From Cellulomonas phragmiteti (GTDB lineage Bacteria > Actinomycetota > Actinomycetes > Actinomycetales > Cellulomonadaceae): 64,000 bases of DNA. Shown one piece after another: positions 25,044 to 33,327 of this stretch. A program made the translations under genes and the position numbers. Location of the stretch: assembly GCF_016862775.1 (NCBI RefSeq), contig NZ_BONP01000004.1, forward strand, positions 62,001 to 126,000, read 5' to 3'. Numbering within the stretch: position 1 is the first letter of the stretch; every line of letters starts with the position of its first letter. Below the pieces are notes generated by a model. That model searched no databases, was not told the DNA's origin, and saw only the letters and a list, made by a program, of their open reading frames with translations.

Positions 25044-26690
25044 GTGGCAGACGTCCCGTCGTCGTCCGGTGACCTCGGTCGCGCCAACTACGCGACGATC
25101 TGGGACGCCGTGGCCCGTGCCGTACCCGACCGCGTGGCCGTGCGGACGGACGCCGAGGCCCTCACGTACGCGCAGTTCGAGGAGACCGCCGCACGGCTCG
25201 CCGCGACCTTCGTCGAGCACGGCCTGGGCGTGGACTCGACCGTCGCGGTCTTCATGTACAACCGCGTCGAGTACCTCACCACGCTGTACGCGGCGTACAA
25301 GATCGGTGCGATCCCGGTCAACATCAACTTCCGCTACCAGGGCGCCGAGCTCGCCGAGCTGCTCGAGATGTCGCGCCCCGCCGCGCTGGTCTACCCCGCG
25401 AGCCTCGCACCCGCGGTCGTCGACGCGGCCGCGCGCCGCCCGCTGCCCGGGCTCGTCCTGGTCGTCCCCGACGACGCCCCCGCCGACGCGCCCCCGGCGC
25501 CGGGGACGCCCTTCGCCGCCGCCCTCGACGCCCCGCCGCTGCCGCCGCAGGAGCGCGGCCCGGAGCACCGGATCTTCATGTTCACGGGCGGCACCACGGG
25601 CCGCCCCAAGGCCGTCGTGTGGACCCACGGCAACCTCTTCGACAGCCAGCTGTTCTCGATCTACGGCGCCCTGCCCGTCGACCCGCCGACGTCGCTGGAC
25701 GACGTCACGCGCATCGCCGCCCGCGACGACCTGCCCCGCACGGTGTGCCTGCCGCTGCCGCCGATGATGCACGCGACCGCGCTGTTCAACGTCATGAACG
25801 CGATGGTCCTCGGCGGCACGGTGGTGTTCCTGTCCACGGCCCGGTTCGACCCCCGCGCCGCGCTGCGGGCCATGGCGGAGCACGGCGTCACCCGCCTCGT
25901 CGTGGCGGGCAACGCGATCGTCGCCCCGCTCGTCGACGCGCTCGAGGCGGGCGCCGGCGCGGACGTCTCACGCCTCACCACGGTCCTCAGCTCCGGCATG
26001 GTGTGGTCCGACGACCTCAAGCGGCGGTTCCTCGCCCACGCGCCCGGCGCGACGCTCATCGACATCGTCGGGTCGAGCGAGGGCGGCCCGTTCGCCTACG
26101 GCGTCGTGCGTGGGCCCGACGACCTGCCGTCCCGGCCGCGGCTCGCCCCCGGGGCCCTCGTCCTGGCACCGGACCACACCCCGGTGGAGGAGGTCGGGGA
26201 GACCGGGGTGCTCGCCTACCGCGGCGCCATGCCGCTGGGCTACCACGACGACCCGGTGCGCACCGCCGAGACGTACCCCGTGATCGACGGGGTGCGGCAC
26301 GTGGTGCCGGGGGACTGGGTGCGCGTGCTGGGCGACGGCTACGTCGAGCTGCTCGGCCGCGGCTCGGGCGTCGTCAACACCGGCGGGGAGAAGGTGTTCC
26401 CCGGTGAGGTCGAGAAGGTGCTGCTCGCGCTGCCCGGGGTCGTCGACGCGGTCGTGCTCGGCCTGCCGGACCCGCGCTGGGGCGAGGTCGTCACGGCCGT
26501 CGTCGTCACCGCGCCGGGCGCCGCGCTCACGGCCGAGCAGGTCCAGGACGAGGTGGGCCGGCACCTCGCCGGGTACAAGAAGCCGAGGAGGCTCTACGTG
26601 GTGGGAGAGATCGAGCGCAGCCCCAGCGGCAAGGTCGACATGCGCCGGCTGCGACGGCGGGTCACCGAGCTGCGGGAGGCCGGCCGGTGA
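25044..26690 (+). CDS. AMP-forming acyl-CoA synthetase
   Basis: 548 residues of the adenylate-forming family. P-loop FTGGTTGRPKAVVWTHG (about 179-195), DIVGSSEGG (about 340), VPGDWVRVLGDGYVELLGRGSGVVNTGGEKVFPGEVE (hinge and core A8), and the C-terminal catalytic lysine in RSPSGKVDMRRL. It resembles FadD3/FadD17-type ligases that activate odd side chains or cyclic acids. It would convert the imported acid to its CoA thioester. First gene of the rightward operon, with GAGG before the GTG; its stop overlaps the thiolase start. Confidence 0.92.
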   Translation: MADVPSSSGDLGRANYATIWDAVARAVPDRVAVRTDAEALTYAQFEETAARLAATFVEHGLGVDSTVAVFMYNRVEYLTTLYAAYKIGAIPVNINFRYQGAELAELLEMSRPAALVYPASLAPAVVDAAARRPLPGLVLVVPDDAPADAPPAPGTPFAAALDAPPLPPQERGPEHRIFMFTGGTTGRPKAVVWTHGNLFDSQLFSIYGALPVDPPTSLDDVTRIAARDDLPRTVCLPLPPMMHATALFNVMNAMVLGGTVVFLSTARFDPRAALRAMAEHGVTRLVVAGNAIVAPLVDALEAGAGADVSRLTTVLSSGMVWSDDLKRRFLAHAPGATLIDIVGSSEGGPFAYGVVRGPDDLPSRPRLAPGALVLAPDHTPVEEVGETGVLAYRGAMPLGYHDDPVRTAETYPVIDGVRHVVPGDWVRVLGDGYVELLGRGSGVVNTGGEKVFPGEVEKVLLALPGVVDAVVLGLPDPRWGEVVTAVVVTAPGAALTAEQVQDEVGRHLAGYKKPRRLYVVGEIERSPSGKVDMRRLRRRVTELREAGR

Positions 26691-27877
26691 GGTTCACCGA
26701 CGTCCACATCCCGTTCGGCCTGAGCTGGACCTCGCCCTTCGCCAAGTGGCAGGGCCCGCTCGCCGACCTCAACAGCCTGGACATGGCCGTCGACGTCACC
26801 GGCCGCGCACTGGCCGACCGCGGCCTGCCCCCCGAGGAGATCACCGAGTGGACCCTGGGCTGCACGGTCCCGCAGCAGCACGCCTTCTACGGCGTCATGA
26901 ACGTCGCGCGCCGCCTGGGCGCCGGGGACCACGGCGGGCCGTGGATCTCCCGGGCGTGCGCCACCTCGGCCGCCGTCATCGAGCACCTCGCCACCCAGGT
27001 GCAGCTCGGTGCGCACACCACCACGATCGGCGTGGTCACCGACCGCACCAGCAACGGCCCGCTCATGCTGTGGAGCAGCGGACGCGGCCCGGGCGGGGCG
27101 CCCGTCAGCGAGCACTGGGTGCTGGACCCCATGAAGCTCGACCCGACCACCGGGCAGAGCATGAACGACACCGCCGAGAACACCGCGCGCGCCGCCGGCT
27201 ACACGCGCGAGCAGGTCGACGAGGTCGCGCTGCTGCGCCACGAGCAGTACCGCAGCGCGCTGGCCGACGACCGGGCGGTCCAGCGCGCGTACATGGTCCC
27301 CGTGCGCGTCCCGACGCGCCGCGGCGAGGAGTGGGTCACCGAGGACCACGGCGTCTTCCCGACGACGGCCGAGGGCCTGGCCCGGCTGCGGCCCGTGGCC
27401 CCCGACGGGGTCGTGACCTACGGCGCGCAGACGCACCCCGCCGACGGGTGCGCGGGCGTCGTCGTCGCGAGCGCCGCGCGGGCACGCGACCTGGGCCGGG
27501 ACGGGATCACCGCGCAGGTCCTCGCGACCGGCTTCGCGCGTGCCGAGCCCGCCTACATGCCGCGGGCACCCGTGCCCGCGGCGCGGCGCGCGCTCGCCGA
27601 CGCGGGCGTGGACGTCGCGGACCTCGACGTCGTGACGACGCACAACCCGTTCGCCGTCAACGACCTGTGGTTCGCCGAGCAGACCGGCTACCCGCTGGAG
27701 CGCATGAACCCGTACGGGTCGTCCCTTGTCTACGGCCACCCGCAGGGCCCGACCGGTGCCCGCGCGGTGACCGAGCTGATCCACGCGCTGCACGCGCGCG
27801 GCGGCGGGACCGGCCTGTTCACCGGCTGCGCCGCGGGCGACGCGGCCGGTGCCGTCGTCGTGCGCGTCGACGGCTGA
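26687..27877 (+). CDS. Thiolase-family acetyl-CoA acyltransferase
   Basis: 396 residues. The nucleophile is the cysteine in SRACATSAAV (about 91). The late motifs are VYGHPQGPTGAR (catalytic His, about 350) and FTGCAAGDAAGA (second Cys, about 380), equivalent to GHPxGxSG and CxGxGxG. It would thiolytically shorten a 3-ketoacyl-CoA. It starts by a GTGA overlap with the ligase gene. It is somewhat diverged (GCAAGD rather than GGGMG), so substrate specificity is probably unusual. Confidence 0.9.
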   Translation: MRFTDVHIPFGLSWTSPFAKWQGPLADLNSLDMAVDVTGRALADRGLPPEEITEWTLGCTVPQQHAFYGVMNVARRLGAGDHGGPWISRACATSAAVIEHLATQVQLGAHTTTIGVVTDRTSNGPLMLWSSGRGPGGAPVSEHWVLDPMKLDPTTGQSMNDTAENTARAAGYTREQVDEVALLRHEQYRSALADDRAVQRAYMVPVRVPTRRGEEWVTEDHGVFPTTAEGLARLRPVAPDGVVTYGAQTHPADGCAGVVVASAARARDLGRDGITAQVLATGFARAEPAYMPRAPVPAARRALADAGVDVADLDVVTTHNPFAVNDLWFAEQTGYPLERMNPYGSSLVYGHPQGPTGARAVTELIHALHARGGGTGLFTGCAAGDAAGAVVVRVDG

Positions 27878-27924
27878 CGAGCCCACCCACCCACCCGACC
27901 CGACGACGAGAGCGAGCACCGCCG

Positions 27925-28419
27925 ATGACCTCCGACCCCGCAGCCCCGCCCGCCGACGCGCCGCCCACCCCCACGACGGTCCCGCTGGCCGACCTGAGGT
28001 CCGCGGTCGGCACGACGTTCGGCCCGTCGTCCTGGCGCACCATCACCCAGGAGCAGGTCGACCGGTTCGCCGACCTGACGGGCGACCACAACCCGATCCA
28101 CCTCGACCCGCAGTACGCGGCGGGCACCCCGTTCGGCGGGACGATCGTGCACGGGTACCTCACGCTCGCGCTGGTGGTGCCGCTCATGGCCGAGGTGGTC
28201 GAGGTGACCGGCGTGGGCACCGGGATCAACTACGGGCTCGACCGGCTGCGGTTCCCGGCGCCCGTGCGGGTCGGGTCGCGTATCCGCGTGACGTCGACGC
28301 TGACCGCCGTCACCGAGGTGCCGGGCGGGTACCAGGCGGTCTACGAGAACACGTTCGAGGCCGAGGGGCAGTCCAAGCCCGCCGCGGTCGCCGTGATGAT
28401 CGTGCGGTACTACGCGTGA
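27925..28419 (+). CDS. MaoC-family enoyl-CoA hydratase
   Basis: 164 residues, a single hot-dog domain. The hydratase-2 motif is FADLTGDHNPIHLDPQYAAGTPFGGTIVHGYLTLAL, with the catalytic Asp and His of the DxxxxxH pattern. The C-terminal strands read GLDRLRFPAPVRVGSRIRV. It would hydrate an enoyl-CoA, the step before the SDR dehydrogenase and thiolase of the same operon. A Pro/Ala-rich N-terminal tail of about 20 residues precedes the fold. Confidence 0.92.
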   Translation: MTSDPAAPPADAPPTPTTVPLADLRSAVGTTFGPSSWRTITQEQVDRFADLTGDHNPIHLDPQYAAGTPFGGTIVHGYLTLALVVPLMAEVVEVTGVGTGINYGLDRLRFPAPVRVGSRIRVTSTLTAVTEVPGGYQAVYENTFEAEGQSKPAAVAVMIVRYYA

Positions 28420-29339
28420 GCGGGGCCGTGGACCTGACCGGCCGGGCGGCCGTCGTCACGGGGAGCGGGCAGGGCCTGGGGCGCGCGTACGCCCGGGCGC
28501 TCGCCGCGGCAGGGGCGGGCGTCGTGGTCAACGACGTGAACGCCGACGCCGCGCAGGCGACGGTCGACGCGATCGTCGCGGACGGCGGTGCGGCCGTCGC
28601 CGTGGTCGCGCCCGTGGGCCCCACGCAGACCGCGGACCGGCTGGTCGCCGCGGCGGTCGAGGCCTACGGGCGCCTCGACGTGCTCGTCACCAACGCCGGG
28701 GTGCTGCGCGACCGCGTGCTGTGGAAGACGGGTGACGAGGACTTCGACCTCGTCGTCGACACGCACCTGCGCGGCACGTTCACGTGCGCCCGCGCGGCGG
28801 CCGTCCACATGCGCGAGCGCGGCGAGGGCGGCCGGATCGTGCTGGTCGGCTCGCCCGCCGGGCAGCACGGCAACTTCGGCCAGACCAGCTACGCGGCCGC
28901 CAAGGCGGGGATCGTCGCGATGGCCCGGACGTGGTCGCTGGAGCTGGCGCGGGCCGGCATCACCGTCAACGCCGTCGTCCCGACCGCGATCACCGCGATG
29001 ACCGCGACCATCCCCGTCTACGCCGAGGTCGCCGCGGCGTACGACCGGGGCGAGCCGCTGCCGCGCGTGGTGCGCCAGGAGCACGCGCTGGGCGGGCCGG
29101 AGGACGTCGCGCCGCTCGTGGTGTGGCTCGCGTCCGACGCGTCGGCCGGCGTGACCGGTCAGGCCATCGGCATCGGCGGGGACAAGCTGTCGCTGTACTC
29201 CGTGCCGCAGGAGGTCGGCGTGACGTACCGCGAGGGCGGGTGGAGCGCCGAGGCGATCGGCGAGGCGTGGCAGAGCACGCTCGCGCCGCACCGTCAGCCG
29301 AGCGGGATCACCCTGCCGCCGCTCGACCCGCCGGCGTGA
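28416..29339 (+). CDS. SDR-family 3-hydroxyacyl-CoA dehydrogenase-like protein
   Basis: 307 residues, long for an SDR and similar to the dehydrogenase module of multifunctional enzyme type 2. Cofactor motif TGSGQGLGRAYARAL (about 15-29), NAG in VTNAGVLRD, Ser in VLVGSPAG, and YAAAK (about 158). The extended C-terminus (about 45 residues, from QEVGVTYREGG) is not part of the SDR core. Start GTG overlaps the MaoC stop (GTGA). It probably oxidises the 3-hydroxyacyl-CoA made by the hydratase. Its 3' end overlaps the convergent PaaX-like gene by 32 bp. Confidence 0.9.
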   Translation: MSGAVDLTGRAAVVTGSGQGLGRAYARALAAAGAGVVVNDVNADAAQATVDAIVADGGAAVAVVAPVGPTQTADRLVAAAVEAYGRLDVLVTNAGVLRDRVLWKTGDEDFDLVVDTHLRGTFTCARAAAVHMRERGEGGRIVLVGSPAGQHGNFGQTSYAAAKAGIVAMARTWSLELARAGITVNAVVPTAITAMTATIPVYAEVAAAYDRGEPLPRVVRQEHALGGPEDVAPLVVWLASDASAGVTGQAIGIGGDKLSLYSVPQEVGVTYREGGWSAEAIGEAWQSTLAPHRQPSGITLPPLDPPA

Positions 29340-30267
29340 GCGGCGCGGGGCGCGGCCCGGGCGGGTCGGCGGCGACCGAGAACTGCACGACCCGGTCGGC
29401 GAGCTCGGGCGCGTAGCCGCCGATCACCTGGCGCACCCGCACCGAGGCGGGGGCGCCGAGCTGCTCGTACGTGTCGAGGAACAGGTCCCGGGCGTGGTCC
29501 CGCGGCCAGTCCGCCGGCAGCAGCCGGCGGGGCAGGTCCGGGTCGACGCCCGGGAACGCGCGCCAGGCGTCCATGAGCTCGGTACGCCGGACGAGGGCGT
29601 CGACGGGGGAGATCGCGCCCTTGCCGAGGGCCGCGTGCGTCGGCTCCCAGGTCGCGACGAACCCGCGGTACAGCTCGGCGAGCCCGTCGAGGTCCCACGC
29701 GCTCTCGGGGGTCAGGGTCCCCGGCGGCAGGGCGGGGCAGGTGGCGACGAACGCGGTGGCGCGCGTGACGCCCAGGGTGCCGAGCTCGGCGAGCGCCTCG
29801 TCGTGGCGGGCGTGCGGGGAGATCCACAGGGCGTCGTAGAGCGGCGCGAACCCGAGCCAGCGCAGCCGGGTGCGCAGGGCCTCGCGCGCGGAGCGGTTCG
29901 CCTCGGGCACGCTGAAGGCGACGAGGCTCCAGCGGCCGTCCCAGTCGGCCCGGTCCCCGGCGCCGAACGCGACGATGCGGTCGGCGCCCGCGAGCATGAC
30001 GCCCTGCGCGCGAGGGGTCAGGGAGTAGAACGTGTGGCGGCCGCTGCGGGTCGAGGCGAGCAGCCCGTGCTTCACCATGCGGCTGAGCGCGGCGCGTGCG
30101 GCGACGTCGCTGACGCCGAAGTCGGCGAGGAGGTCCACGAGCGCAGCGGACGGCAGGGGGTCGGTCTGCCCCCACCAGTAGTCGCCGAGGAGCGTCAGCA
30201 GCAGGCTCGGTGGGGACCCGGCCCGGGTCCGTGGTGTGCGTCCCTCGCTCTCCGTCGTCCGTGCCAC
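29308..30267 (-). CDS. Second PaaX-family transcriptional regulator
   Basis: 319 residues from the GTG at 30267, preceded by GGAGGGGAG. The winged helix is SLLLTLLGDYWWGQ...VAARAALSRMVKHGLLASTRSGRHTFYSLT. The central PaaX domain is WSLVAFSVPEANRSAREALRTRLRWLGFAPLYDALWISPH, and the C-terminal region contains WRAFPGVDPDLPRRLLPADWPRDHA. It has the same domain order as the regulator at 24041 but is clearly a different paralogue. It is divergent from the FAA hydrolase operon and convergent with the SDR gene. Two PaaX proteins in one cluster suggest separate control of upper and lower steps. Confidence 0.88.
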   Translation of the reverse strand: MARTTESEGRTPRTRAGSPPSLLLTLLGDYWWGQTDPLPSAALVDLLADFGVSDVAARAALSRMVKHGLLASTRSGRHTFYSLTPRAQGVMLAGADRIVAFGAGDRADWDGRWSLVAFSVPEANRSAREALRTRLRWLGFAPLYDALWISPHARHDEALAELGTLGVTRATAFVATCPALPPGTLTPESAWDLDGLAELYRGFVATWEPTHAALGKGAISPVDALVRRTELMDAWRAFPGVDPDLPRRLLPADWPRDHARDLFLDTYEQLGAPASVRVRQVIGGYAPELADRVVQFSVAADPPGPRPAPLTPAGRAAAG

Positions 30268-30310
30268 GGATGTCTCCCCTCCCGCCAGGCGCCACCCCCG
30301 GTGGCAATGC

Positions 30311-30356
30311 TTGACACATTCTACGTCGCTCGCAGATAGTCGTGTCACATTCGAGC
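30311..30356 (+). promoter_or_regulatory. Promoter of the FAA hydrolase/monooxygenase operon with CATTCGA element
   Basis: -35 TTGACA (30311-30316), 18-bp spacer, -10 GATAGT (30335-30340). TGACACATTC overlaps the -35 and TGTCACATTCGA follows the -10, forming a direct repeat with the core CATTC(GA). The same core occurs at the two other promoters of the catabolic cluster. Confidence 0.55.
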
Positions 30357-30376
30357 CAGCTCGGGAGCCACTGACG

Positions 30377-31234
30377 ATGAGGTTAGCCAGCACCCACGAC
30401 GCACGCCTGCACGCCGTGCTCGGCGACCGGTCCGTCGACCTGACCGACGCCCTCGGGCTGCGCCCCGGGCCCGGCGGCCCCCTGCTGGCGTTCCTCGAGC
30501 ACGGCGGGTCGATCGCCGAGCTCCAGGCCCTCGATCTCGACGCGTGGCCGTCCCAGCCGCTCGACCCCCGCCGGCTCGCGGCGCCGATCGCCCGGCCCGG
30601 CAAGGTCGTCGGCGCCCCCGTCAACTACCGCGACCACCAGGTCGAGATGCACGAGCAGCGCACGATCGCCGACTACGGGGTCTTCCTCAAGGCGAGCTCG
30701 TCGGTCATCGGCCCGGGGGAGCACATCCGGCTGCCGTACCGCGACGTCCGCACCGACCACGAGGGCGAGCTGGGGGTGGTCATCGGCCGCACCGCCCGCT
30801 GCGTCCCGCCCGAGCACGCCCTGGACCACGTCTTCGGGTACACCCCGGTCCTGGACGTCACGGTCCGCTCCGGCGAGGACCGCTCCACCCGCAAGTCCTT
30901 CGACACCTTCACGCCGCTGGGCCCGTGGGTGACCACCGCCGACGAGGTGCCCGACCCGGGCGCGCTCGAGCTGCGCTGCTGGGTCGACGACGAGCTGCGC
31001 CAGCACGCGTCCACCGCGGACCTGCTCTACGACGTCGCCGAGCTGATCGCCTACACGAGCCACGTCATGACCCTGCACCCCGGCGACGTCATCGCCACGG
31101 GCACCCCCGCGGGCGTCGGGCCCATCGCCGCCGGCCAGCGCGTCGCGGTCGAGATCGCGGGCCTCGGCCGCCTGGAGGTCGGCGTCACCGACGAGGGCGC
31201 GATCGCCTACGCCGACCGGCCCGGCCCCCGGTGA
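30377..31234 (+). CDS. Fumarylacetoacetate hydrolase-family protein
   Basis: 285 residues. Core motifs: GKVVGAPVNYRDHQVEMHEQ, FLKASSSVIGPGEHI, metal-ligand block DHEGELGVVIGRTA, DVTVRSGEDRSTRKSFDTFTPLGPW and LHPGDVIATGTPAGVG. It is a metal-dependent C-C hydrolase or decarboxylase/hydratase of the FAH family and a paralogue of the protein at 12912. It heads an operon with an ADP-forming acyl-CoA synthetase and an FAD monooxygenase. A ring-cleavage product is the expected substrate, but no ring-cleaving dioxygenase is encoded next to it. Confidence 0.88.
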   Translation: MRLASTHDARLHAVLGDRSVDLTDALGLRPGPGGPLLAFLEHGGSIAELQALDLDAWPSQPLDPRRLAAPIARPGKVVGAPVNYRDHQVEMHEQRTIADYGVFLKASSSVIGPGEHIRLPYRDVRTDHEGELGVVIGRTARCVPPEHALDHVFGYTPVLDVTVRSGEDRSTRKSFDTFTPLGPWVTTADEVPDPGALELRCWVDDELRQHASTADLLYDVAELIAYTSHVMTLHPGDVIATGTPAGVGPIAAGQRVAVEIAGLGRLEVGVTDEGAIAYADRPGPR

Positions 31235-33327
31235 GCGCCGCCCCGACCGCGGCGGGTCACGCGCCGCACGCACCCGGCGGCCGGCCGCTGGACGCGATGT
31301 TCCGCCCGGCGAGCATCGCCGTCGTCGGCGCCTCCGCCCACGCGGGCAAGGCGGGCCACGCGATGCTCCAGGCGCTGCGCCACTTCCCCGGCACGCTGCA
31401 CCCGGTCAACCCGCGCGGCGGCGAGGTCCTGGGACGCCCCGCCCTGACGTCCCTGCGCGAGTCCGGCGGGGTGGACCTGGCCGTGCTCGTCGTGCCGCCG
31501 GACGCGGTGCCCGGGGCCCTGGAGGAGGCGGCCGACGTCGGCGTGCGCGCGGCCGTGGTCTGCGCGGGCGGGTTCGCCGAGTCCGGGCCGGACGGCGCAC
31601 GGCTCCAGGAGCGCGTGGTGCGGGTCGCGCAGGACGCCGGCATCCGGCTGCTCGGCCCCAACACCTCCGGGTTCATGAACCCGGTCGACCGCACCACGGC
31701 CAACTTCATGCCCGCCGTGGCGGACCTCGCGCCGGGGTCGGTGGGCGTCGTCGCGCAGTCCGGCGGCGTGAACCTCGCCCTGGCGTTCCTGCTCGCACGG
31801 GCCGGCGTCGGCCTGCGGCTGGGCGTCGGCCTCGGCAACGCCGTCGACGTCGACTTCCCCGAGCTGCTGGACCACCTCGCGCAGGACGACGCGACGACCG
31901 CGGTGGGCCTGCACGTCGAGGGCGTCGCCGACGGCCCCGCGCTGGTCGCCGCGCTGCGGCGGGCCACCGCGCTCAAGCCGGTCGTCGCGTTCAAGGTCGG
32001 ACGGTCCGACGTCTCGGAGTTCGCGCGGTCGCACACCGGCGCGCTGACCGGCTCCTACGCCGTCACCCGCGCGGCGCTGCAGCAGGCCGGGGCGGTCGTC
32101 GTGGACAGCCTCGAGGAGATGGTCGCCGCCCTGGTCGCGCTGCGGGCGGTGCGGCTGCCCGCCGCCGCGGACGTCGGCGTCGGCCTGCTCACCGGGCAGG
32201 CCGGCCCGGGCCTGGTCGTCACCGACGCGCTCGGCGCCCGGGGCCTGGCCCTGCCCGCCCTCACCGACGCGACGCAGCGGCGCCTCACCGAGCTGCTGCC
32301 GCCCCTGACGTTCCAGCGCAACCCGGTCGACACCGGGCGCCCGTCGGCGACGTTCGGCGACGTGCTCGGCGCCGTCGTGGCCGACCCGGGCATCGACGTC
32401 GTCGGGGTGTACGCGCTCGACGAGCCGGGCGTCCTCGACCCCGTCGCCGCGCTCGGGCCCGCCGCGGGCCGCGTCCTGCTGGCCAGCGGCGGGCCGCCGG
32501 ACGCCCTGGCCGCCCACCGCGACGCGCTCGCCGCGATCGGGGTGCCGATGCTCGCCGGCCCCGGCGAGCTCGCGTCGGCCCTGGCCGCGGTCGTCGCCGA
32601 CGCCCGGGGGCGCAGCGTGCAGGACGCCCCGCCGGCGGCGCCCCGCCGGGCGCTGGGCCGCACGCTCGACGAGCACGAGTCCAAGACCTTGCTGGCGTCG
32701 GTGGGTGTGCGCACCCCGGCGCGGCGCGTCGCGGCGGACCGGGCGCAGGCGCACGCGGCGCTCGCGGACCTGACGCGCGGCGGCGGGCGGGTCGTCGTCA
32801 AGGTGCTCGACGCCGAGGTGCTGCACAAGTCCGACGTCGGCGGGGTGCACGTGGGCGTCGGCGACGCCACCGCCCTCGAGCGGGCGCTCGGCACCATCGA
32901 CGCGATCCCGGCAGGGAGCGGCGACGTGACGCCTCGCCGGTACCTGCTCGAGGAGCAGGCGGCACCGGGCACCGAGCTCATCGTCGGGGCCGTGCGGGAC
33001 CCCGCCTTCGGTCCCGTCGTCCTGCTGGGGCTCGGCGGGGTGGCCGCCGACCTCGGCCGCGAGCCCGTCCTGCGGCTCGCACCCCTGTCCGTCGCGCGTG
33101 CGCAGGAGATGGTCGAGGCGCTGCCGCCGGCCGTCCTCGCGGGCTTCCGCGGCGCCCCGGCCGTCGACGTCGCGGCCCTCGCCGATCTGCTGCGGACCGT
33201 CGGCGACCTCGTCTGCGACCACGGCGACCTCACCGAGCTGGACCTCAACCCGGTCCGGATCACGGCCGAGGGCCCCCTCGTGCTCGACGCCGTGGTCGTG
33301 GCCGCACCCCCGAGAGGAGCACCATGA
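31231..33327 (+). CDS. ADP-forming acyl-CoA synthetase (acetate-CoA ligase-like)
   Basis: 698 residues in one chain. The CoA-binding domain (about 20-150) starts FRPASIAVVGASAHAGKAGH. The succinyl-CoA-ligase-like domains contain VGVVAQSGGVN and the phosphohistidine-loop region RSHTGALTGSYAVTRAAL. The ATP-grasp domain is C-terminal (about 470-695) with HESKTLLASVGV, VVKVLDAEVLHKSDVGGVHVGV and ELDLNPVRI. It interconverts acyl-CoA, ADP and phosphate with acid, ATP and CoA. GTGA overlap with the FAA hydrolase gene and ATGA overlap with the next. Similar single-chain enzymes activate aromatic acids. Confidence 0.9.
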   Translation: MSAAPTAAGHAPHAPGGRPLDAMFRPASIAVVGASAHAGKAGHAMLQALRHFPGTLHPVNPRGGEVLGRPALTSLRESGGVDLAVLVVPPDAVPGALEEAADVGVRAAVVCAGGFAESGPDGARLQERVVRVAQDAGIRLLGPNTSGFMNPVDRTTANFMPAVADLAPGSVGVVAQSGGVNLALAFLLARAGVGLRLGVGLGNAVDVDFPELLDHLAQDDATTAVGLHVEGVADGPALVAALRRATALKPVVAFKVGRSDVSEFARSHTGALTGSYAVTRAALQQAGAVVVDSLEEMVAALVALRAVRLPAAADVGVGLLTGQAGPGLVVTDALGARGLALPALTDATQRRLTELLPPLTFQRNPVDTGRPSATFGDVLGAVVADPGIDVVGVYALDEPGVLDPVAALGPAAGRVLLASGGPPDALAAHRDALAAIGVPMLAGPGELASALAAVVADARGRSVQDAPPAAPRRALGRTLDEHESKTLLASVGVRTPARRVAADRAQAHAALADLTRGGGRVVVKVLDAEVLHKSDVGGVHVGVGDATALERALGTIDAIPAGSGDVTPRRYLLEEQAAPGTELIVGAVRDPAFGPVVLLGLGGVAADLGREPVLRLAPLSVARAQEMVEALPPAVLAGFRGAPAVDVAALADLLRTVGDLVCDHGDLTELDLNPVRITAEGPLVLDAVVVAAPPRGAP

